Assembly (NCBI RefSeq): GCF_000970085.1
Contig: NZ_CP009506.1
Location: 2,542,001 to 2,606,000 of the forward strand
Source: Methanosarcina siciliae T4/M
GTDB lineage: Archaea; Halobacteriota; Methanosarcinia; Methanosarcinales; Methanosarcinaceae
Length of the DNA stretch: 64,000 bases
Direction of reading: 5' to 3'
The notes below the pieces were generated by a model, which searched no databases, was not told the origin of the DNA, and saw only the letters and a list, made by a program, of their open reading frames with translations. Below, piece by piece: positions 1 through 9,201 of the stretch. Each line of letters starts with the position of its first letter. The stretch's first letter is position 1. A program made the position numbers and the translations under genes.

Positions 1-1
1 T

Positions 2-115
2 GAAAAAGCTGTGAAAAGTTCCGAAAAGTGTGGAAAAAGCTCCAGAAAGTATCTTGAGTCTGTTAAACGCACTGAACCTGTTGAATGCGCTGAAAGTCTT
101 CAGAATTTAAAATAA
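2..115 (+). CDS. C-terminal end of an unidentified protein, cut by the window edge
   Basis: A reading frame is open from the window edge to a TAA at 113-115. The 37 visible residues are rich in Lys, Ser and Glu and carry no recognisable motif. It would converge on the polyphosphate kinase gene, with an AT-rich spacer of about 115 bases holding nothing else obvious. The fragment could equally be a chance open frame in A-rich DNA; only upstream sequence would decide. Confidence 0.3.
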   Translation, partial: EKAVKSSEKCGKSSRKYLESVKRTEPVECAESLQNLK

Positions 116-231
116 TACTCTGATTTTTTGATCAGACATTTAATTTTTCATCCATTCTTTTCCAAATCCTTTCAAGACTTAAACTGTTTCTAATTTGTTT
201 ATCTCTAATCTTTTCAATTCAAATTGATTTT

Positions 232-1746
232 TTAAGTCTTCTTTAATTCTTTTTCAAGGGTTTCAGCTACGGTTTTCAGGACTTTTATCCTTGAATAATG
301 TTTGTCTCGGGACTCAACTACTACCCAGGGGGCACCTGTTGTACTCGTTTTTTGGAGCATCTCGTCGGCTGCAACTTTATAGTCTTCCCACTTTTTCCGG
401 TTTCGCCAGTCTTCTTCTGTAATCTTCCAGCTTTTCTCAGGATCTTTCATACGGCTTTCAAAACGTTCGAGCTGGATTTCTTTATCGATATGGAGCCAGA
501 ACTTGAGGATAATCACCCCCGCATCGGTAAGGATTTTTTCAAATTCATTTATTTCCCGATAAGCTCTTTTCCATTCTTCTTCCGTACTGAACCCTTCTAC
601 TCTTTCTACAAGGACGCGTCCGTACCAACTTCTATCAAAAATGGTTATGTGCCCTGCCATAGGGACAGCTTCACAGAAACGCCAGAGATAATGGTGGGTT
701 TTTTCAGTATCGTTTGGCGAACCAACGGGCACAACCCTGTAAAGCCGGGGGTTGAGTTCTTCAACAAGGCGGTGGATGTCTCCTCCTTTCCCTGCAGCAT
801 CCCAGCCTTCAAAGACTATGACAACCGCTCGTTTTTTTCTATAAAGTTTATACTGAAGGTTTTCAAGTCTGTGCTGGTAAAGTTTTTTAGCTTCCCTGTA
901 TTCTTCTATGGAAATACTTTTAGAGAGGTCGGTCTTTTCCAGGGTTGAACCGTTAAGTATCGGGAGATTTACACTTCCAATGTCAAGGTACTTGATTGTC
1001 TGCTGCCCAGGAGTCCTTGTCACCTCTTCAATATATGTCTCAATCGCGTGGGTTACCGTTACCATTATTTTAAGGACTGCAAAATTCCTGTCATTTGCCT
1101 CGACAATTGTCCAGGGGGCATTTGGAGCGTCGGTTCTCTCAAGTATTTTTTCCATAACAGGCAGGTATCCAACGTATTGCTCGATAAAGTCCTGTTCGAT
1201 TCCGTTTTTTCCTTTATATTCATCGAGGATCAGAGGGATATCCCTTTTTTTGATTTTCTTGAAACGTTCTTTCTGTTCTTTTTCGCTTATATGGAGGAAA
1301 AATTTGAGTATCAGATATCCATCGTCTGCAAGCTGGCGTTCAAAATAGTTAATCTCTTCCAGGGCATTTTCCAGGGGTTCTTCGTCTTTTTCTTTTCCAT
1401 AAAGCTCGATTACTGCCCGGCTGTACCAGCTCCGGTCAAAGATCCCAATCCTTCCCTTTACAGGGACCCGCGCCCAGAACCGCAGAAGAAAAGGCTTGAG
1501 GAGATCTTCATAGCAGGGCCTGGTCATGGTGTGGAAATCAAATCCTCTCGGGTCCAGGGGCAGGATAAAACGGTTGATATCTTCCCCCATCCCTGATGCG
1601 TGCCAGCCTTCAAAAACAAGTATTATAGGGATTTTTAGCTCCCATGCCCGGCGTTGAAGTTCCCCGAGTTTAACCTCAAGTGTTTTCATACTCTTTTTAT
1701 ATTCTTCGTTATTTATCGTCTGGGATAAGTCTAACTTTTCAAGCAT
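232..1746 (-). CDS. Two-domain PPK2 polyphosphate kinase (polyphosphate:AMP phosphotransferase type)
   Basis: The 504-aa protein is a tandem duplication of the PPK2 fold (P-loop kinase). Each half has its own phosphate-binding loop and a FDRSWY Walker-B-like motif. The C-terminal half (about residues 270-500) has the intact loop GWDAAGKGGD. The N-terminal half (about 10-240) reads GWHASGMGED, so the conserved Asp and Lys are lost and this half is probably structural. This is the arrangement of class II PPK2 enzymes, which phosphorylate AMP to ADP with polyphosphate. The protein should be cytoplasmic and link polyphosphate stores to nucleotide energy. It stands alone: it is followed by a convergent fragment, and its upstream flank is insertion-sequence DNA. 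Family assignment is firm; the nucleotide preference is inferred from the two-domain architecture. Confidence 0.93.
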   Translation of the reverse strand: MLEKLDLSQTINNEEYKKSMKTLEVKLGELQRRAWELKIPIILVFEGWHASGMGEDINRFILPLDPRGFDFHTMTRPCYEDLLKPFLLRFWARVPVKGRIGIFDRSWYSRAVIELYGKEKDEEPLENALEEINYFERQLADDGYLILKFFLHISEKEQKERFKKIKKRDIPLILDEYKGKNGIEQDFIEQYVGYLPVMEKILERTDAPNAPWTIVEANDRNFAVLKIMVTVTHAIETYIEEVTRTPGQQTIKYLDIGSVNLPILNGSTLEKTDLSKSISIEEYREAKKLYQHRLENLQYKLYRKKRAVVIVFEGWDAAGKGGDIHRLVEELNPRLYRVVPVGSPNDTEKTHHYLWRFCEAVPMAGHITIFDRSWYGRVLVERVEGFSTEEEWKRAYREINEFEKILTDAGVIILKFWLHIDKEIQLERFESRMKDPEKSWKITEEDWRNRKKWEDYKVAADEMLQKTSTTGAPWVVVESRDKHYSRIKVLKTVAETLEKELKKT

Positions 1747-1878
1747 GCGGAAACCCTTAATTTTTTTAAGATCAGTTTCGAATAATGTGTTTAAGGTATT
1801 ATTGATTGGGCAGGTATAAGTTTTGTCCTTTATGGAGAAAGTAAGGGTAAATGAATTAAAAATATAGGTTTGTTTAAA

Positions 1879-3051
1879 ATATTGATGGCCAATTTGTATT
1901 TGATTGGTATTATATATGAGGAATTATATGTTTATATTATGGGGAAGAGAGGTCCTAAACCACAATTTACTGACGTTGCCTGTCCTAACAAAGGCTGCAA
2001 GCTCTACGGCCTTACTGGTCAAGGCAATGTTACTGGAAATGGAACTTACATAAGCCGTGGAGAAAAAACAAGAAGATATCGTTGCCATGCATGTGGCAAA
2101 GCATTTTGCAACCATACAGGTACTTTTTATCATGATCTTCGCAAAGATGATAAAACAATTGATTTAGCTTTAAAGATGTCTATGAAAGGAATGAGCATTC
2201 AAGCTATTGCCGATGTTTTAGAGGTACAACCTGCCAGCGTAAAGCGCTGGCTATCCCGTGCAGCTGAACAATGCGATAAAGTAAATGATACTATGATGAA
2301 GAACGTAGATGTGTCAAAGGTAGAAATGGATGAACTATGGGTTATAATCCAAAAAAATATTCCCACGAATGAAAAATTATGAAGATGATGGGCCCTGGAT
2401 GTGGGTATCTTTTGCACCAGGTTGCAGGCTAATTCTTGACTTTGTAATAGGTCCAAGAAAGCAGTATGTTGCAGACAAACTGGTTGAGTTAACTATCAAA
2501 CATCTTCCAGATAAAATCCCTCTTTTTGTCACAGATGGGTTGAACTTTTATAAAGAAGCTCTTTTAAAACAATTTGGAGTTTTGATAGAGTTCCCAAGAA
2601 CTGGGAAAAGAGGAAGACCAAAGAAACCAAAAATCGTTTCCTCTGAGGATTTAAGGTGTGCACAGGTAGTAAAAACAAGAAAAAATGGAGTACTTGAGAA
2701 AGTAGAGAAGAAAATCATTTTTGGAGAAGACATTGAACAAAGCGAAATATCAACAACTTTACTGGAAAGACAAAACCTAACCTTCAGGCAGGATAACAAC
2801 AGAGTGTCAAGGAAAACAATAGGGTTTTCAAAAATGAAAGAATGGTTAGAAATACAGATGAAGCTCTATTGCACGTATTTTAACTTCTGTAGAGGGCATG
2901 GAGGATTAAGATACAAAGATGAAAGAGGGGTTGAATGCAAAAATACACCTGCAAGAGAAGCAGGGATTACAGAGTCAAAGTGGACTTTGAAGGAAATACT
3001 GACATTTAGGTGTTTCAAAACATCAATCGGATAAAGATGGACCATCAAAAT
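1879..3051 (+). mobile_element. IS1-like insertion sequence, transposase frame broken
   Basis: A transposase gene is flanked by imperfect inverted repeats. About 33 bases at 1879-1911 match the reverse complement of 3019-3051 at roughly two thirds of positions, sharing the cores TTGATGG and GATTG. I could not identify a convincing target-site duplication, so the outer limits are approximate. The element belongs to the IS1-like DDE group with an N-terminal zinc finger, common in Methanosarcina, and differs from the shorter IS1-family copy at 4665-5404. Confidence 0.7.
1939..3034 (+). pseudogene. IS1-like DDE transposase, two overlapping frames
   Basis: The first frame (ATG at 1939, stop at 2382) encodes an N-terminal zinc finger (CPNKGC and CHAC pairs), a helix-turn-helix (residues about 70-105) and the first catalytic Asp in EMDELW. 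The second frame (to 3034) supplies the second Asp (VTDGLNF) and the Glu in LLERQNLTFRQ. Both are needed for one transposase. They meet just after a run of seven A at 2351-2357, but joining them needs a +1 (or -2) shift, not the -1 shift usual in IS1. The simplest reading is an inactivating indel; programmed +1 frameshifting is possible but less likely. A TTG start at 1870 would extend the N-terminus without adding conserved sequence. Confidence 0.75.
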
Positions 3052-4664
3052 ATTCGATTAAAAAAAATTATGTTTTATTTTTGAGCTTTTATACGAAGAA
3101 TATCATGTGCGATAAATATGGAATAAATCAAAAATTTTGCCAGAAAGTCGAAAAAATATACAAGTATGCATCAAAAATATATCAAAAATCGAGATATGTT
3201 TTTCATGCAAAATCCCATTTGAATAGTGTATACGGATGAGATCAAAAATAATTATATAATTATAGGTTAATATTATTTCACAAAATCTCAAAAAATATAC
3301 TTTCTTCAAAAAACCTATATATCAGTATATAGTGGAGTATAGCTTAACATAAATAAATTTGTTTAACTATGTTTGGTTATATTATATCATAAAATAAATA
3401 CTTAACATTTATTCGATTTTTTTAACAAATTTCACATATATCTAATTAATTATTATTAAGTAAAGATATTCACACATATATTTTCTATATGTTGTATAAT
3501 AAACTGCTCTAAATCTAAACCAATATAAAATCAAAGACAAATAAAAACATACATAATATTATGTTTTATTTACTATATACGAGTTTAGAAAATTATCCTG
3601 AAACAATAGGATAATATATATATATTTAGATATACAGACAAATTAAACACTGTTTGCCAAATAATTCTCTATTATATAATAGATATCAAACAAAAGATTT
3701 AAATTTTCATTTTTTATAACTATAATTTACAAAGCATATGTTCAAATAAACGTTTCAAAGTATATGTATCTCCTGAAAAAATAACCATATTAAAAATACA
3801 TTATAAGGTGTAGTCATATGCTCAAGATACGTTTAAGATTCACTTTACGAAATAGATATTTCAATATACTCTTTGAAAAAATAGTAATTAAATAATAAAT
3901 AATTTATAGGTACATTTAGTTACATTTTTGTAAAATATATATTTTATTGAATTTATGGATAAAGGACAACAGAAAATAAATACAGATATTATAATGGATA
4001 TCTTTCTAATATATATTTTTAAAACGAGGATATTTTTTATCGCAGATAAAACTGTTTAAAACATATTATTCAAGCGTCTGTATTTTTCGCCAGCAATATT
4101 AAATTGGCTTATATTTATAATATTATGTTTGAATGAAATAGGGTAGACGATGTGACTCAAATATCCTTGAAAACACATATGTACAAAATAGCAATTTCCA
4201 TCAATATTTTGTTAAATAATCTAGATTGGTCATAGTGTATAATTATTTATCGAAAATATTTTTTTGGACAACAAAATTGAAGGAAGCTTTTACTATTCAT
4301 AATGTATATGTGTATAGATGTTCCCAGATTCAGAATTATTTTCCTGAAATATTTTTTTGCATTAAATGGTGCGGTGATCGGCAAAATACTTTCTATTCCT
4401 ATAGTACTTGTAATGATTGACTTAACAAAATTGGGGCTAGATAGAGAAATAGAACCCAAGGGAAAATATATTCCTATAGTATGTACAAATAACTGATTTT
4501 AGGATCAGATAGGGTCCGGCAGGAGTAAGAAAAACCGTGAAAATATGACTGAATGAAACCAAATAAATCTCTCATGCAAATAAATAATAATTATTCATTA
4601 GAGATATTACAAAATTGCCCTTTTGTTCAGCAAAAGGTGAATTTAATGTCTGATAAATAAGTTT
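3052..4664. other. AT-rich gene-free desert between two IS elements
   Basis: About 1.6 kb of very AT-rich DNA with no credible gene on either strand. Short poly-A/T runs and small palindromes abound. The only stretch with protein-like character is 4302-4496 (+), whose last 45 residues look hydrophobic then charged and could be a gene remnant, but I recognise no family. The block is probably decayed DNA trapped between two insertion sequences. Confidence 0.6.
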
Positions 4665-5404
4665 GGTATTGGTAGTTAATTATAGTTATATATTATGAAA
4701 ACCTATATTTCTGCATGAATTGCCCAAGATGCAAAAGTTCCAATCACACAAAAAACGGTATAGTTTGTGGACGTCAACGCTACAAATGCCACGATTGTGG
4801 GTATAACTATTCAGTCGAGCTAAAATCAACTGCTAGTTCTCCTTTAGTTAAGAGACAGGCTTTGCAACTTTATCTTGAGGGATTAGGATTTCGCTCAATA
4901 GGACGATTTTTAGGGGTAAGTCATGTTTCTGTCCAAAAATGGATAAAGAAATTTGGTCAGGAGATGGAGGAGCTAAAAAGCGAAAATGAGATATCTATTG
5001 TTGAACTGGATGAGATGCACACTTACATCGGTAACAAAAAAAATATTGCTGGATCTGGATTGCTGTTGATAGAGTTGGGAAAAAGTTCATCAACTGCTCT
5101 TTTGGTAGCAGGGGAACGAAAACTGGACAACTACTCTGGGAAAAATTAAAGAAGAAAGAGATTGGAGAAGTGATGACTGATCACTGGAGGGCATATGCAG
5201 AGTTTATTCCTGAAACTATTCATACTCAATCCAAAGCAGAAACGTATACAGTTGAAGGATATAACGGCATATTAAGGCACTTTCTGGCAAGGTTGAGACG
5301 AAAGACAAAGTGTTATACCAAGAGTATTGAAATGCTAAAGTACTCTGTTCTTCTATTGATGAAACACAGAAATAAAGAGTTATCTATACTTAATTAACAA
5401 TACC
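4665..5404 (+). mobile_element. Intact-looking IS1-family element, 740 bp, with 8-bp target duplication
   Basis: The ends are inverted repeats: 24 bases starting GGTATTGGTAGTTAATTATA at 4665 match the reverse complement of the right end at about 20 of 24 positions. The flanks carry a perfect 8-bp direct repeat, ATAAGTTT, at 4657-4664 and 5405-5412, as expected for IS1-type target duplication. Size, end structure and coding layout all fit the family, and the perfect duplication suggests a fairly recent insertion into the AT-rich desert. Confidence 0.9.
4715..5397 (+). CDS. IS1-family transposase made by -1 frameshift (InsA/InsB-like)
   Basis: The upstream frame (4715-5149) gives a zinc ribbon (CPRC and CHDC), a helix-turn-helix and the first catalytic Asp in ELDEMHTYIG. 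The downstream frame carries the second Asp in MTDHWRAY and the Glu in VEGYNG, followed by the Arg/Lys-rich IS1 C-terminus. The frames join at a run of eight A (5036-5043). A -1 slip there reads on as a continuous IS1-like sequence through WIWIAVDRVGKK, with no stop until 5397. This matches the programmed -1 frameshifting on an A-rich slippery site known in IS1. Without the slip a 144-aa InsA-like protein ends at 5149, which in IS1 acts as a repressor. The fused product is about 227 aa and keeps the full DDE set. Confidence 0.88.
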
Positions 5405-5510
5405 ATAAGTTTTATTATTTTTTTGATCTATTTTGTTAGTCGAATAAGAGCTATAAATGAGGACGAAAAATTAAATAAAATGTTTTGGGATGAAAATTGT
5501 TTTTCTTATA

Positions 5511-5644
5511 GAGCTGATCCCAAAACTCAAAATTTGCTTCTTTGGATCTCGTATTTTAAGTAACCAATCGAGCTTCTGATTATGAGAGCAATCCTGAGCA
5601 ATTCTGACAATTGAGATTAAAAACTGGGTTTTGGGATGAGCTCA
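5511..5644. repeat. MITE-like repeat with IS5-type ends (copy 1)
   Basis: A segment of about 134 bp starts GAGCTGATCCCAAAACTC and ends with the imperfect reverse complement GGGTTTTGGGATGAGCTC. It has no coding capacity. Related segments lie at 29430-29558 and 40542-40673, and the same end motif flanks a transposase remnant at 38320-38516. This suggests a non-autonomous deletion derivative mobilised by that IS5-type transposase. A second partial end, TGTTTTGGGATGA, lies just upstream at 5481-5493. Confidence 0.65.
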
Positions 5645-6176
5645 TAATATAAATTATCCAACTATATAAATTATTTCAAATTTTATTGACATATTTACAC
5701 CAATAATATAAACAATATGATATAAAATTTTTTTATTGTACTATATTTATATATTAGTTTTTGAAGTAAAAACTCTATACTGCATACATCAAGTACTATG
5801 CAAAACACATATGTGAACTAATGCCAAAGAAAGTTTAGAAAAAGTTAAATTAGAGTGTTAATATGTATAATTAGACAAAATTTAGTTAAGTAGTTATACT
5901 GTGTATAAATATTCTATCTATATTATATTTTTCTATACTTATATATGTTTTTTCTCAGATTCAGACACATTTTCCAGCGTCTTTTCAGGTAATTAATTTA
6001 AGTTCAAAGCAGAATTGTAGATGTTTATTTTAATGAAATTAATATTATCAGAATTTATACGCGTGGAGTTGGTTAAATGTCAAGTAACTTTATATAATTA
6101 CATATTTTTAAACTGGCTTTTTTAATCAACCACTCCCTATTCTTTGTCCAGAATCAGGAATTTAGATGTAACAAAA
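5645..6176. other. AT-rich intergenic stretch, nothing identified
   Basis: About 530 bases of AT-rich sequence between the MITE and the convergent zinc-ribbon gene. I see no gene, tRNA or strong hairpin. Confidence 0.5.
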
Positions 6177-6641
6177 TTATAATTCCAACCTTAAATCAAA
6201 GATTTCTTCAAAAAGTTCGTATTTTTTACGAGCTCTATAAAGGTACTGGCGGACAGGAGTCTTATCTTTTGCCCGAGCAAAGAGGGCTTCGATCTCTCCC
6301 TTTGAAAAAACGGCTTCAAGTTTTTTTATGGGGACGGCTTTAAGCTCTTCCCAGCTGTCAACTACAGGGTTGCTTATAGGTATGGGGATCGGAAGGAGTG
6401 TTATCAGGACTTCGCCCATCCAGTTCCAGTCCGAGTCATAAATATTTGCGTAGAAGGCTCCGCATGAAGTGCATTTTGTTATGACTGCAATAGTCTCCCC
6501 AAAAGCATGATAGCTAAGGCTTACAAGAATTGAGTCACAACTGGTGCAGTTGCCAATCTCGTTTTTTTCCAGGCTATACGCAGGTATTCGGTTTTCATCA
6601 ATATAAAGAGTTTTCTCATTAAGGTCGTACTTATATTCCAC
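6177..6641 (-). CDS. Hypothetical zinc-ribbon protein (154 aa)
   Basis: I do not recognise a named family. The protein has two CxxC pairs, CTSCDS at about residues 33-38 and CTSCGA at about 58-63. They are spaced as in a zinc ribbon folded around a short beta hairpin. The rest is mixed alpha/beta, with a Lys/Arg-rich C-terminal helix. No signal peptide or membrane segment is seen, so it is probably cytoplasmic. An AGGAG-type ribosome binding site lies about 7 bases before the ATG, which supports the start. It stands alone in AT-rich DNA. Nucleic-acid binding or a structural zinc role are both possible. Confidence 0.75.
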   Translation of the reverse strand: MEYKYDLNEKTLYIDENRIPAYSLEKNEIGNCTSCDSILVSLSYHAFGETIAVITKCTSCGAFYANIYDSDWNWMGEVLITLLPIPIPISNPVVDSWEELKAVPIKKLEAVFSKGEIEALFARAKDKTPVRQYLYRARKKYELFEEIFDLRLEL

Positions 6642-7284
6642 ATTATCCGCTCCTGAATGAGGCCTGAATCCTGGAAAGTAATTTTCTCTGTCCCAGGTAT
6701 GTTATTTAATTTCCTTTTTGATTTCTGTCTAAGGTAATTACCCTATTAAAATTGATCCCTCTTTTAGGAATAATCCTTCTTTTTGAAGGAAAATTGCAGT
6801 TTCAATTACACGCCTTTTTTCTCTAAAGTCATTTGTTCTTCCTTGCCCCCGCATAATCTCAGATATTTAGAACTCCAATTAAAGTTGCCGCATATTCCTA
6901 CCATAATAACGTTTAAACCTCTTTTGTATATGTAATCAATTTATTTTAAAAAATAAATTATATTTAGGATCAAGAACAAGTGATTTATAAAAACAAGACC
7001 GTGTTCAGGTTTTGTTGTATTATAATGAATCAGGAGCGGACCTTGAAATTAGCGTGAAAGAACAGAAAACTCCTACTTTTGTTATATCAATCAAATAAAC
7101 TATGCCTATTTTAGCAATTTGAACACAAACTTAATATATATGTTCGTAAGAAAATAATAATGTCAGTAAGTAAATATATTATCCAAGTGTTTAAATCATC
7201 AAAGGGGCCTAACAGGCTTTTTCAAATTTAAAACGAATGGAGTGCTTTATCGAAAAAAATAGTTAAAAATGAAAATATACTAGT
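6642..7284. other. Intergenic region, no feature identified
   Basis: About 640 bases of mostly AT-rich DNA upstream of the zinc-ribbon gene. It must hold that gene's promoter, but I could not single out a convincing TATA box. No RNA gene or repeat was recognised. Confidence 0.4.
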
Positions 7285-7460
7285 CCGGCTTTTGGTCAAG
7301 GCGATTTTAAGAAACCCACAGGTGTACAGATAGTGAGAAAGGATGATAAAAAGCGATATATTATAGAAGGAACATATCTATACTCATAGATGAGCTTGAA
7401 GCAAAGTATAATTTCCTGAAGAACGGGGGCTTTAATATCCATTCTCATCAGAACGAATAA
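7285..7460 (+). pseudogene. Short gene remnant with one frameshift
   Basis: From about 7291 a frame encodes a charged, protein-like stretch containing VQIVRKDDKKRYIIEGTY. It meets a stop at about 7400. A shift of frame continues with LIDELEAKYNFLKNGG and ends at TAA 7458-7460. The two pieces read naturally as one C-terminal region with an indel between them. No start codon or family can be given. It lies just upstream of the DUF2551 gene and may be what remains of a former neighbour. Confidence 0.35.
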
Positions 7461-7524
7461 ATTTACAAACCTATATATAGATCTATAACTGACATTGTTT
7501 ACTATATCAGTAGAGGTGGTAATT

Positions 7525-7857
7525 ATGGTATCCATCCGAGCTAAAGTAAAATCCAGATTAGAGAAATTTCTTGAAGTAGATTCCAATGGATATCGAAGGG
7601 CTATACTGTGTATCTTCATCAAGGTAAAGAAAACGACTATTGATGAGCTGCATGAAATGCTTTCAAGCAGGTATAACGTATCAAGAAACACGGTAGCATC
7701 CATGGTAGGCTATATCCATTCGAAACTCGGAATCCTGAGGGCACATAAAGAATCCTATAAAACCCCCATGGTTTACCTTTTGAGAGAGGAGTACATAGAC
7801 CTGATAATGAAGATAGTTGCTTCGCCCTCGAAATCATCTACTGATTCTGCAGCCTGA
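7525..7857 (+). CDS. DUF2551-type archaeal helix-turn-helix protein
   Basis: The protein is about 110 aa from ATG 7525. A GAGGTGG ribosome binding site at 7513-7519 favours this start over the in-frame upstream ATG at 7495. It resembles the DUF2551 family of methanogens, which I recall as a small winged-helix-like domain. Residues about 35-80 fit a helix-turn-helix (TIDELHEMLSSRYNVSRNTV). No membrane segment is present. It is followed after 36 bases by another small helix-turn-helix-like gene, so the two may be co-transcribed. The natural role is probably transcriptional regulation, but the target is unknown. Confidence 0.7.
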   Translation: MVSIRAKVKSRLEKFLEVDSNGYRRAILCIFIKVKKTTIDELHEMLSSRYNVSRNTVASMVGYIHSKLGILRAHKESYKTPMVYLLREEYIDLIMKIVASPSKSSTDSAA

Positions 7858-7893
7858 GATTTTATAAATTTAATTCCAATTGCCTGATAGACA

Positions 7894-8295
7894 ATGCCAC
7901 TTGTGAAAAACGCACCAAGAACAGCAACCACTATAGTGATACGGTCGGATGCCAATACCCGTATAGGCCATTCAAGAGACCCATACTATAATTTAATGAG
8001 GCGTATTTTTCAGGAAGACGCAACTGCTGTACGGGGACAGAAATTCCTGTCAATGGTTGAAGAACGACAGGAAGCAGGCAACGCCATCCGAACGGATGAA
8101 TGGAAGACCATTCTTGAAGAGCTCCAGATAGGTCGAGCATCTTTTTATGCAATGCGCAATAAACTCCTCGGAGCCGGGCTTATTGCCATAAAAAATAAAG
8201 AATACCGTCTTTCCGGCCAGTTCTCCAAAGACCTCATGGACATGGCCCGCTGGTGGTGGACTGCTGTCCTTAACCAGTCAGAAGAAAGTCTGTGA
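7894..8295 (+). CDS. Hypothetical small protein with a winged-helix-like C-terminal half
   Basis: This 133-aa protein has no family I can name with certainty. Residues about 60-115 read like a winged helix: a helix, then a recognition-like segment (IGRASFYAMRNKLLGAGLI), then a beta wing. The N-terminal 30 residues are basic and probably flexible, and the C-terminus is rich in Trp. It starts only 36 bases after the DUF2551-type gene, so a two-gene operon is likely. The 260 bases downstream lead to tRNA-Gln. It may be a DNA-binding accessory protein. Confidence 0.65.
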   Translation: MPLVKNAPRTATTIVIRSDANTRIGHSRDPYYNLMRRIFQEDATAVRGQKFLSMVEERQEAGNAIRTDEWKTILEELQIGRASFYAMRNKLLGAGLIAIKNKEYRLSGQFSKDLMDMARWWWTAVLNQSEESL

Positions 8296-8482
8296 TGAAA
8301 TAAGTCTGTGACGGAATACTTAAGTAACCGATCTTTTCGATTTTTTGACAGAATAATTCCTTGAACCGGAGAAACTTCATTTTGAAAAATATTTCATGTT
8401 TCTAAATTAAATTTTTAGAGATTTTAATTTATGATTCAATTTATTGAATTTTTGGTAGATTCAAGGGCGCTCACCCGAAAGC

Positions 8483-8494
8483 TATATATATAAA
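8483..8494 (+). promoter_or_regulatory. TATA-like box upstream of tRNA-Gln
   Basis: The sequence TATATATATAAA lies about 65-75 bases before the mature tRNA. Archaeal TATA boxes sit about 25 bases before the start of transcription, so this would give a 5' leader of some 40 bases. It is the best candidate promoter in this region, although AT-rich matches are common by chance. Confidence 0.45.
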
Positions 8495-8557
8495 ATCTTC
8501 CTTTAGAAGATACGTTTCAGGGCGCAAGAATCACGCCCCACAGCGAAAAATCATCGA

Positions 8558-8630
8558 AGCCCGGTAGTGTAGTGGTCAATCATGCGGGACTCTGGATCCT
8601 GCAACCTCGGTTCGAATCCGTGCCGGGCTA
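8558..8630 (+). tRNA. tRNA-Gln (anticodon CTG)
   Basis: A complete cloverleaf can be drawn. The acceptor stem AGCCCGG pairs with CCGGGCT, with discriminator A at 8630. The anticodon stem CGGGA/TCCTG encloses the loop CTCTGGA, so the anticodon is CTG and reads CAG. The T arm contains GGTTCGAATCC. No intron is seen and CCA is not encoded. Confidence 0.95.
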
Positions 8631-9201
8631 TACTCACTATTTTATTAAACCGTTTTGACCCTTTTTCCAAGCCGAATCTGTTCTCAACAAACCAGTTTTT
8701 GACTTAATTTTTTGCCACCAATTTTCGAACAAATAGCAGAATACTATTTTTTATATTCTTACTTCAGATAGTTTCATGTTTACAAGCAATCAGCTCAGGA
8801 GTTTAGGCAAAACAACTCACAGCGAACTCATTTTTTGACCTTTATTTGGCTTCAAACTTGAAATAAGAAATTCAGAATTAAAAAACCTGAAATCCAGAAT
8901 TAAATGGCCTGAATAATTGAGTTAGTTTAGATAAATTTTTTCTATATGATCAAGGGAAATAAATATTACATTATTTATGAATAAAACTCTAATTAGAGTT
9001 TTTAATCCATTTTAAGGCATTTTAATGTGTTTTCTTAAAGGCCTGAGTGGAGTAAAATAACCGATATACTATTGAAATAATATTAGCTTAATGAGACAAC
9101 TATTTATAATAAGTTGATGTAGTATGTATTGTGATTAAAACATAAAGAAATTGAACCTTAAACCGACTTAGAATATGAAACAACTTTCCGTGGGGGAAAA
9201 C
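8631..9201. other. Intergenic region between tRNA-Gln and the DUF1699 gene
   Basis: About 570 bases of AT-rich DNA without a credible gene. A T-rich stretch right after the tRNA could end its transcription. An AT-rich tract at 9060-9170 should contain the promoter of the following gene. Confidence 0.45.

Noticed and set aside
298..1596. Three long plus-strand open frames opposite the polyphosphate kinase gene
   Set aside because: They are antisense to a clear PPK2 gene with full motifs and have no family-like composition.
4226..4496. Short overlapping frames in the AT desert
   Set aside because: They overlap on both strands, lack ribosome binding sites and match no family; only mentioned as a possible remnant.
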